DNA of 15,646 bases, taken from Chloromonas sp. AAM2 (taxonomy: Eukaryota > Chlorophyta > Chlorophyceae > Chlamydomonadales > Chlamydomonadaceae). Under the pieces are notes generated by a model that saw only the letters and a program-made list of their open reading frames with translations, ran no database searches and had not been told where the DNA came from. Below, in pieces: positions 9,101-15,646 of this stretch. Positions within the stretch are counted from its first letter, which is position 1. Each line of letters starts with the position of its first letter. Made by a program: the position numbers and the translations under genes. The DNA lies in NCBI GenBank assembly GCA_004335635.1, contig QAXH01000090.1:1-15646 (forward strand). The letters run 5' to 3'.

Positions 9101-10916
9101 ACAGCTGAAACAGACTTGTGTATGCCAGCCTGTTGTCTGTTCCGGCTGACGTGAACTCAAACAACCCCAGAGGACAGCAGCGCCTCATGCAACGGCCCCG
9201 CCTGCCCACAGTTCCTGTCTCAGTGCTGCGCCTATCGTATCGTTTGCGTGTTTGCTTTGAAGCCAGTCTTGAGAACAGATACTACAAGCATCTAACGTTG
9301 CAATCATCAGCGAAGGTAGGACACGCATTCGGGGCTTGTGCTGTAATCATGTGCTGTCTGTCTGTGTTCTTGCCTGTTTCTTCAGATGCGTACGTGCCCT
9401 GGGAGGCGTACGGTCAGTCCAAGCTAGCCAATGTCATGTTCACGTACGAACTGGCCAAGAGGCTCAACAGCGACCCACAGATAACGGTAGGCTGTCCGAA
9501 GGACCAAATATGCATGACTGCTGTTGCTGGAGAAATCTGTCTCGCCTGTGAAGTAGCACCCTACCACAGTCACGATTATCATCCAACTGGCAACCAAGCA
9601 CGGACTGAAGACGATTAGAATGGTTTTCAAATGTCATCGGCACGCAAGATGTGAAGAAGACATGAGCAGACGTGCAGCTACAGCTTGTGTTGAGGACTTG
9701 GAGATTAGGCGGCAGCCTGCTTTGGCCCAGCTTTCAGGATTGGCGGCGGGCTGCTTGGCGGTGATAGTTCACTCAACCCTGTGGGTGGAAGCAACTCAGG
9801 TTGCCGTGTGTTGCCCTGCGTTCAGGTGAACTGCTTGCATCCAGGCATAGTGCGCACTGAGCTGGGCAAGTACATGCTCAAGGACCCCAAGCAATGGTGG
9901 ATGGTGAGTGACCGGGGCTGGGATAGGGCTGGGCTAGGGCTGGGCCAGGGCTGGGATAGGGCTGGGATAGGGCTGGGACAGGGCTGGGACAGGGCTGGGA
10001 CAGGGCTGGGATAGGACTGAGATAGGGCTGGGATAGTGCCGGGCTAGGGCTGGGCTAGGGCTGGGCCAGGGCTGGGCTGGACCAAACGGGAGTTGGGTTA
10101 TGGATTGTCGCTCGCTCCAGGGAGCATCCACTGGTTAGGTGGGGGCTGGGTTGCACCCTCATGCCTTTGTCCGGCTTGGTGGATGCAACCCAAGTACTCA
10201 ATCCCACCAACGCCAGCAAAAGTAGCGTGGCAATCCAAAATCGAACCCTCTCATGTGCCACGGTCTAGGCGCAATTTTTGCACGCCTTGACGTTTGGCCT
10301 CTGCCTACCATGAGTCCTTGCAGCCCAGAATTTTCGATGTAGCACATCAGATTGGTCAGGATTTCACACTGTGTTGCTCGAGTCACTGGTGTCCCCATCT
10401 GGGTTGAACCATGGTATAATGTCACTGGTGCTGCAGGTGCCTATGATGGGCCTCGTGTCCGGCTTCTTCAAGTCCCCACCACAGGGCGCTGAGACTAGCA
10501 TATACCTGGCCACGTCACCAGATGTCGCAAACATCTCCTCCAAGGTGAGAAGTGTGAGGGGCCTGGCATTGCTGACCTTGGTTGATGCATGCGGATGTGC
10601 GGAGGGGATAGGCATGGCTCGTCTGCACAGATGTAATGTTAGAACTCAGTTTGGTGCGCCACACAGGTGTGACAGGCCGTGTGTGGCAGGTGTGTAATTG
10701 CTGATGTGTGGTCAATGACGTCTGAGCATGGCAATCAATGTCCGACACATGTTGCTCCCCTGTTCGCCATGCTTGCAGTACTTTTCCGAATGCAAGCCCA
10801 CTCGGTCTAGCCCGGCAAGCTACGACATGGACGTGGCGAGCAGACTGTGGGATGTCAGCGCAGAACTAACCAACGTCGAAACGCTGGCGCCTGCCTCTAT
10901 TCATGCACGGATCTGA
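6185..10916 (+). CDS. Short-chain dehydrogenase/reductase (retinol dehydrogenase/WWOX-like), nine exons
   Basis: Exons: 6185-6317, 6649-6765, 7039-7152, 8179-8299, 8661-8743, 9386-9486, 9826-9903, 10437-10544 and 10779-10916. Their sum is 993 nt (330 residues plus TGA) and every junction phase agrees. Classical SDR landmarks are in order: nucleotide-binding TGGNAGIG (residues 40-47), ACRDP (64-68; Arg here usually favours NADP(H)), LDLSSL, NNAG (119-122), catalytic Asn142 in GINHLGH, Ser171 in NVASAAH, Tyr198/Lys202 in YGQSK, then [10 protein letters not shown], a [13 protein letters not shown] segment and a C-terminal PASYD-LW-VS-ELT signature of the RDH11-14/WWOX branch. Residues 1-36 are rich in Arg, Ala, Ser and Thr with one acidic residue, like a chloroplast or mitochondrial transit peptide. 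The substrate is unknown; a retinoid or other lipophilic carbonyl is inference. It is not protochlorophyllide reductase by motif. Introns carry several repeats. Confidence 0.95.
7201..7383 (+). repeat. Intronic repeat element, copy A (SDR intron 3)
   Basis: Starts with gggctagggctgggct and runs through ggagttgggttatggattgt and gctccagggagcat to agcaaaagtagcgtggcaa. It matches 10041-10233 almost base for base apart from scattered substitutions and small indels; similarity stops sharply after gtggcaa. Same orientation as copy B. No ORF or transposase is seen. Confidence 0.85.
7848..7869. repeat. Perfect 22-bp palindrome (CA/TGCATG)
   Basis: acacacatgca followed by its exact reverse complement, in SDR intron 3. 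TGCATG words are common throughout this window, so it may simply be the purest instance of a local sequence bias. Confidence 0.85.
8089..8143 (+). repeat. 21-bp tandem repeat, about 2.6 copies
   Basis: Unit atgcgccaccaaccccтcagc in sense, that is atgcgccaccaa plus cccctcagc. Copies at 8089-8109 and 8110-8130, with a partial copy to 8143. The copies are identical, so the duplication looks recent. Located in SDR intron 3, shortly before the exon 4 acceptor. Confidence 0.9.
9914..10080 (+). repeat. 11-bp minisatellite (ctgggataggg) in SDR intron 7
   Basis: About fifteen units of ctggg(a/c)(t/c)aggg with variants ctgggctaggg, ctgggccaggg and ctgggacaggg, strongly G-rich on the plus strand. The intron donor (gtgagt at 9904) is a few bases upstream. 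The right end overlaps the start of repeat copy B. Confidence 0.9.
10041..10233 (+). repeat. Intronic repeat element, copy B (SDR intron 7)
   Basis: Second copy of the element at 7201-7383. It directly follows, and shares its first units with, the 11-bp minisatellite. The right boundary is again gtagcgtggcaa. Just beyond it, cgtggca (10226-10232) and tgccacg form a short inverted repeat. Both copies lie in introns of the same gene. Confidence 0.85.
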
Positions 10917-11436
10917 GATGGGAGTCATGGATTGCTTGGATTGACTGTGAGAGGCCCATTCGCTTTTCCACTATGCAGCTGTAGTTGCCTTGGTGCAATA
11001 CAATCAGAAACAGTGCTTGGGTGCCTTCAATGATCAGTGTTTGGGTGCCACGTCACGTTAGGTGGCTTGCCTTTAGAACCTTTTATAGCTCCTTTTGTGG
11101 AAAAGCAAAATCGCCAGACAAATTCAATAGACTTGTGGCTATCGCATCGTGTGGATATCGCATCGTGCACGCCTGTGTAAAAACCAATGGCACGTTCCCG
11201 AGACTCTCACTTTAATCATCTGATTTGACGGGGAGATTGAGTGAAAGGCGGGCTAAGAACACAGCAACTCCATGGGTTGCAGAATACTGAAGAACAAGCC
11301 AGCCGACTCTGCCGTCGATCGCTGCCGGAACAGTAACAATCTAGCCAGGATTCCGAGACTCTCGAGTTGAACGTTTCGGTCCAAGTCCTTGCGGCTGCCC
11401 AACCAGCGATTGGACCCCCGCAGGCAGCAGTGCACG
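10917..11436. other. Intergenic region between SDR and OPR genes
   Basis: 520 bp holding the SDR 3' UTR and the presumed promoter and 5' UTR of the next gene. TGTAA at 11176-11180 is a plausible SDR poly(A) signal, about 260 nt after its stop. The word ccgagactctc occurs twice (about 11205 and 11350). An ATG at 11272 opens a 32-codon ORF out of frame with the OPR start and could be an upstream ORF. No further gene is seen. Confidence 0.55.
11176..11180 (+). terminator. Possible poly(A) signal TGTAA of the SDR gene
   Basis: First plus-strand TGTAA after the SDR stop codon (10914-10916), implying a ~270-nt 3' UTR, normal for green algae. Five-base word, so support is modest. Confidence 0.5.
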
Positions 11437-14400
11437 ATGGCACAGCAATGCCTCGTGCGACAGCGACAGACCTCGGGCCCTGTGCCAGGCTTGAGTCAGC
11501 TGGGCCAGCAAAATCTGGCACCAGTTGTGCAGCAGAAGGCCCCTGCCAAGCACATTGAGCAGCAAAACCCAAGGAAAGCTCAGCCATGCAGGGACAATGG
11601 CTCCATCACACGTCGCATCAAGGCCACCAACAAATGGGAGCAGGCCTTCGCTACCTTCGTCCAGTTTTCGCATGAGTTCAACGGCATCAACACCTCTGCC
11701 TTGGTGTTCCACATGGCCAAGCTCGTAGACCAACAGCGGTGCGTGCAGCTTTGTTGCAGCCTGCCATGCAGATGCTGATGAGACGCTTTGCACATGCATG
11801 GAACATCTGCGACACTGATGCATGCATGCTGGGGCACGTATGTATGCAGTCTACCTGTCGCACACGTACATTCAACATCCTATGGGTTGGTTGCCAACAA
11901 CATGCCTTGCATGATCGCATGCAGCCTGCATGCAAACACAACACGCACATGCATGTGGCTGCATGTCCCTGCGCGTACAGGGACCAATAGCAAGACTGCA
12001 AGCATGTGTGCACTGTGCTTTCTGCACTGCTTGTTTCCTGAACGTACACAGTTTGTTCTGGCCACAAGAGGACCCAAAGGATGTACAGCATGTCTGGAAG
12101 CAAACCGCCCAGTACTGCAGCTTGCATGCAACTAATCCTGAACCCATTCAGTTGGCCTGTGGTACTGGTCTTTGTGAGAGCTCCTCCATTGGATCCACCG
12201 CACACACACACACACACACACACATACACACACACACTCCTCTCTCTTTCTCTCTCTCTTTTCCACCGGACATGTACCAATGTGTTTGTGTGTTCATAGG
12301 CGCACGGGCGGACCTCTCTCAGACTCTGAGTCCCAGGAGCTGCGGGCTGTGATCAGGGAACTGCATGACTTCGCGGAGGAAGAGCTGCCAAGGTGACCAG
12401 GGACAATCTACCAGGTGTTGCGCCCAGGGTAACGGGCAGGGTTGCAAACGACAACAAACAAAAGTTTAGAAACCAAGGCGGGCAAAGGCAATCGACCAGC
12501 TGTCGAGTCCTATTGACAGGTTAGAGGGTGGGTTTGCACGCGAGTGCAGAAATTGCCCAGGTCAGCCCAACGGCTGGCCATGCAACATGAGGTCAGGGGG
12601 CGGGTGCCTGAGCGAGTCAGGCGGGTGTGGTTTGGAAAAGCGCAGCTTACAATAGCTGGAACGGACCCCCTGCCCAAACTCATGGCCCTCATGGCAAGGC
12701 ACCTGCTGTCAAAGAGCCAGAGTGGGTTCAAACGCGCAAACAACAACAAACAAACACATGAACAACAAAGAATGGTTCTCCCCAAAGACAAGGATTGACG
12801 TGTGTCTGTGCAGCATGGGCCCACGTGAGCTGTGCAACACGACCCATGGCCTGTCCAAGATGGGCATGCTCAGTCGGCGGTTTGTTCAGTTACTGGTGGC
12901 GCGCACGGACCCTTTCAAATTGAAAAACGAGGTGAGTGTGTGATGGCCATTCAATTGTCACAGCTGTTGCATGCGCAGTGCTCCGTAGGTGCATGTGTAC
13001 CACCACTACCGCAGGTGTAGTGCATCATACTACAGCTCTGATTGATTCCCTGACCCAAGGATGTGCCCAATTGCATCTACGCTGGTGAAGGGGGGGGGGA
13101 GAGGGTGGTGAGGGTGGTGGTGGTGGTGGGTGTTGTGCTTTATGCATTCCCACATGTGCAGCCCTTCACTGCACAGGAGCACTGTGCTGATGCCTGTGGA
13201 CTTACTGAGTGACAAGGCACTCCAGACGAGGTGCTCATGCGTCCTGACATGTGCGCACGTGCAGGAGTTGTCCAGTCTGCTGTGGGCGCTGGCGCATGCG
13301 GGCCAGAGGCCGGCGGATGCGCGCTGGATGCGGGCCATGGCGGACCAGGTGGGGTTGTGGTGCAGCTACAACTGGATACGGAATACGCAGACGCTGTAGT
13401 GCAGGCAATTGAAATCATATAGCTGCATGGGTGACTGCAATAGGTACACTACCTTACTGGGTACCTCATAGGGTCGTTCTACCCCAACTTGACGAGCTGT
13501 GAGTTTTAGTACATGGCAGTTGCTACGGCTGGGTCAGCTTTGGTCTTTACATTGCTGTGAGTTTGATGTGGTGCATGGTTGAGGCAGTTGCTCCTGAGCA
13601 GCAATGAGCGGCAGTGCTGTTGGATCGCATGCGGACAGGTGTTGGAGCGCCGGAGTGCGTTGCGCCACAAGGAGCTGGCCTCGTGCATGTGGGCCCTGGC
13701 TAAGCTCAAGTGCAACCCGGGTGAGGGCAGAGGGTGCATGGAGGAGGGGAGAGGAGGGGAGAGGGTGCATGGAGGGGAAGGGGGGGTGAGAATGGGGCGA
13801 GGCGGGAGAAGGCCTACCGCACAGCGCATAACTAGCGGAAACATATCTCCTTGCATCCAGCATTTTGAGGGCCTGGAATGGCAGGGCACCCGAGGGTCAT
13901 GGCAGTCCTGTGGGGGTGGAGGGCCTACTGTACAAACAGTTCTCAAGTAGACAAAACCCCAACAGTTCCACACTCATGATCTAGTTCAGTCTGCTAGCTG
14001 GGTTACCACAGTACGTCAGTTGGGTGCGAGTTTGGATGGTACTGATAGAGTGTGCACAGGACTAGCTACCAAGGTGAGCCTGAGAGGTCATTTACACCCT
14101 CATACGTTGTCATGTTATGCCCATGGACTGCCTCTCATGATATCATCTGTCCCGTGTATACACTGCTTGTACAGGCCCAGCCGCCCTGAACACACTAGTT
14201 GAAGAGGTGGAGCGCCGGGCACACGCCATGCTGCCCATCGACTTTGCCAACATCCTCTGGTCACTGGCAGTCCAACAGTACAAGCCAGCTGCAGCTGCCA
14301 ACCTACACACACCAGGCTCAGCCTCACCACCAGCCAACCCACCCATCGCCCACACCTTTTCGCATGCATCACTGCATGCCGCTTCCTCCCGCCACCACCT

Positions 14401-14862
14401 CGAGCCAATCACTTCTTCAGCAGTACAACACCTCTGCACCCATAACACCGCAGATGCACTCAGTACTGCAGCCACCTTACAATCCCACACCATTCCCGTC
14501 ATCGACCTCACTCTCACCACTCCTCCTCCTACCTCACAAGCGGGTCAAAACGCTCACAACATCGCACCTGCATATCCCATCCGCAACTCAACCTCACCAG
14601 GCACTGCAGCTGCCCACACCAGCCCCAGCGCAGTCACAAGCATTCAAGGACCCAACCTGCTGCCTGTTCTGGAATGGGCGGCCCGGCGTGTGCATGACAC
14701 CAGTCCCCACAACAGCAGTATCATGCTTTGGGCAGCCGCTGCAGGGGGGTGGGCATTGCCTGAGGGGTGGGTGCAGTGCATGAGCCAGGCGTTTGGGGGG
14801 ATACCAGTGCCCATGCAGGGCGCTGACAGCTTGATACATGAAACGGTTGGCGGTTTGCAAAC

Positions 14863-14896
<34 letters not shown>

Positions 14897-15646
14897 GCAG
14901 AGCAAGCGCAAATAGGCGGGCATGGAAGGCACATCAGCATGACCACCACCCGCAACAGCAGCAGTGGCAGTGGCAGTAGGAGCAGCAACACTAGTGCCTC
15001 AGGCGGATGGCGATGGGAGTTGCAGTGGCAGCTGCGTCCCGCTGTCAGCAGTCGCGACGCCTCCCTGGCGCTGCAGGCAATGGCCAAGCTGCAACACAAC
15101 CCAGGAAGCGAGGTGGGTGTTGATGGAGTCATGCAAGTTAGAAGGGGTTGAAATGAAGTTGTGCAAGGGGTGAGGCCGCTCAAGCAGAGCCAGGTCGGTT
15201 GACCACACGTCTCCCTGGCTTTGGTATGTTCTGGTGAAGGTCCAGCAATGGCCTGAGGTGCACAGCGGTTGTGACGTATGTAGCCTACTATTGCTGGGGT
15301 GAAAGGGCAGCTCACCATTCAAGAGTATGGCAAGCCACGGCTACAACACCAGTCAGTGTGCATCAGGAAGTCCCGTGGTTGTGCGTGTGCACCCGGCCAG
15401 TCAACACTTATGACGTTGCGAACATCAATCGGCACAGTGTCCAATTCTGGTTCTGTGGTTGATGCATTTGAAGCTAATGTACGTGCACTTCTGCATGCAC
15501 CATGGCTTCCGGCACTCAATCTCACCAGGCCATGCCATGCAGGTATTGGATGCTTTCATGTCCGTGGTGCTGGCAGCGGTTTGGCAGGAGAGGCCTCAGG
15601 ACCTGATCAGCTGTCTGTGGGGCGCTTCAAAACTCGGTGGGTGGGG
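11437..15646 (+). CDS. OPR (octatricopeptide) repeat protein, 5' seven exons (partial at right edge)
   Basis: Exons as read: 11437-11738, 12300-12392, 12814-12931, 13265-13348, 13639-13720, 14175-15112 and 15543 to about 15636. All phases agree (2,2,0,0,1,0). OPR-type helical repeats are seen: ITRRIKATNKWEQAFATF with INTSALVFHMAKLV; LPSMGPRELCNTTHGLSKMG; EELSSLLWALAHAGQRP; HKELASCMWALAKLKCNP; LPIDFANILWSLAV; NSSIMLWAAAAGGW; RDASLALQAMAKLQHNP; PQDLISCLWGASKLG. OPR proteins are sequence-specific RNA-binding factors, mostly for chloroplast or mitochondrial transcripts (family knowledge); the RNA target here is unknown. Low-complexity insertions (residues ~264-386 and ~440-515, the latter with an 11-Gln tract) split the repeats. 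The ATG at 11437 is the first in frame after a stop; an Arg/Gln-rich start could be a transit peptide, but an upstream exon is possible. The last exon probably ends at a gtgggt donor at 15637, and the 3' part, possibly with a RAP domain, is missing. Confidence 0.88.
11739..12299 (+). other. OPR intron 1, TGCATG-rich with CA/TC microsatellite
   Basis: 561-nt intron between gtgcgt and tcatag. Its first half is unusually dense in overlapping TGCATG/GCATGC words. The microsatellite at 12201-12262 follows. Long antisense ORFs here (up to 197 codons) come from the simple repeats and are not genes. Confidence 0.75.
12201..12262 (+). repeat. (CA)n then (TC)n compound microsatellite
   Basis: About 19 CA units with one T interruption, followed by TC-rich DNA ending ttttcc, just upstream of the OPR exon 2 acceptor. 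The pyrimidine part may serve as the polypyrimidine tract. Confidence 0.9.
13089..13131 (+). repeat. G-run and GGT repeat in OPR intron 3
   Basis: A run of nine or ten G followed by gagggtggtgag and several ggt units. G-quadruplex formation is possible on the RNA-like strand. Intronic. Confidence 0.8.
13723..13810 (+). repeat. Purine-rich GGA/GGGGA repeat in OPR intron 5
   Basis: Starts right after the gtgagg donor and contains two copies of agagggtgcatggagg(a/g) with gaggggagaggagggg between them, then a run of seven G. Almost pure purine on the plus strand. No coding potential in frame with the OPR exons is proposed. Confidence 0.8.
14864..14896 (+). repeat. (CAG)10-CAA polyglutamine tract in OPR exon 6
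   Basis: Ten pure CAG codons plus one CAA encode eleven Gln in frame with the OPR protein, inside its second low-complexity insertion. A pure repeat of this length is likely to vary between strains. The antisense strand reads as polyLeu/Cys in non-genic ORFs. Confidence 0.95.

Noticed and set aside
9118..9618. 166-codon ORF as a separate gene
   Set aside because: It is SDR exon 6 (9386-9486) read through the flanking introns. The exon boundaries explain the only conserved part.
10226..10262. Possible tRNA or tRNA-derived SINE: minus strand shows gggttcgatt, like a B box, between gtggca and tgccac arms
   Set aside because: No D or anticodon arm of the right size, and this part is absent from the other repeat copy.
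6185..10916. Protochlorophyllide oxidoreductase as the identity of the SDR
   Set aside because: The TGGNAGIG, NINHLGH-like and PASYD...ELT motifs fit the retinol dehydrogenase/WWOX branch, and POR-specific segments are not seen.
11687..12280. 197-codon minus-strand ORF with Arg-Glu and Val-Cys repeats
   Set aside because: Derived from the TC/CA microsatellite in OPR intron 1 and overlaps the sense exon 1. Not a gene.
12544..12798. 84-codon plus-strand ORF inside OPR intron 2, weakly helix-like
   Set aside because: Direct joining of exons 2 and 3 gives the expected OPR motif LPSMGPREL with matching phase. Inserting this ORF would break it.
14644..15318. 224-codon minus-strand ORF
   Set aside because: Lies antisense to OPR exon 6 and takes its Cys/Leu runs from the CAG repeat. 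No family motif.
1..15646. CRISPR array, mobile element with transposase, or multi-gene novel system
   Set aside because: No spaced identical repeats, no transposase or integrase motif, and the four genes have unrelated roles.

Overview
The window is nuclear DNA of a chlorophyte green alga, most likely Chlamydomonadales/Volvocales. The evidence is the gene structure and gene content. Genes are cut into many short exons with GT(G/A)...(T)GCAG introns. One gene encodes an extracellular matrix-type protein with a (Ser-Pro)(Pro)n tract. Another encodes an octatricopeptide (OPR) protein, a family greatly expanded in green algae. The pentamer TGTAA, the usual green-algal poly(A) signal, lies downstream of several stop codons. 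Introns are full of TGCATG-type words and minisatellites. I could not identify the species.

Layout: (1) 1-1255, plus strand: the last three exons of a proline-rich, cysteine-rich secreted protein whose 5' part lies outside the window. (2) 1256-3306: a convergent intergenic region with an imperfect direct repeat, a long near-perfect hairpin (1608-1695), a tandem repeat (about 1775-1910) and an ATC microsatellite. (3) 3307-5757, minus strand: a complete seven-exon p25-alpha/TPPP-like gene of 124 residues, reconstructed here, with a 21-nt microexon and two apparent GC-AG introns. (4) 5758-6184: a 427-bp divergent intergenic region. (5) 6185-10916, plus strand: a complete nine-exon short-chain dehydrogenase/reductase (330 residues) of the retinol dehydrogenase/WWOX-like type, with a transit-peptide-like N-terminus. 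(6) 10917-11436: a short intergenic region. (7) 11437 to the right edge, plus strand: the 5' seven exons of an OPR-repeat protein interrupted by large low-complexity insertions, including a CAG/polyglutamine tract.

The four genes do not form a pathway. They read as ordinary neighbours: cell wall/matrix, microtubule or flagellar, organellar oxidoreductase, and organellar RNA factor. I see no transposase, CRISPR, phage or biosynthetic cluster. The main points of interest are the p25-alpha splicing pattern, the hairpin in the gene 1 3' flank, a ~190-bp element present in two introns of the same dehydrogenase gene, and the unrecognised Cys-rich C-terminal domain of gene 1. All splice sites were read by eye from reading-frame continuity, conserved family motifs and splice consensus; no transcript data were available.
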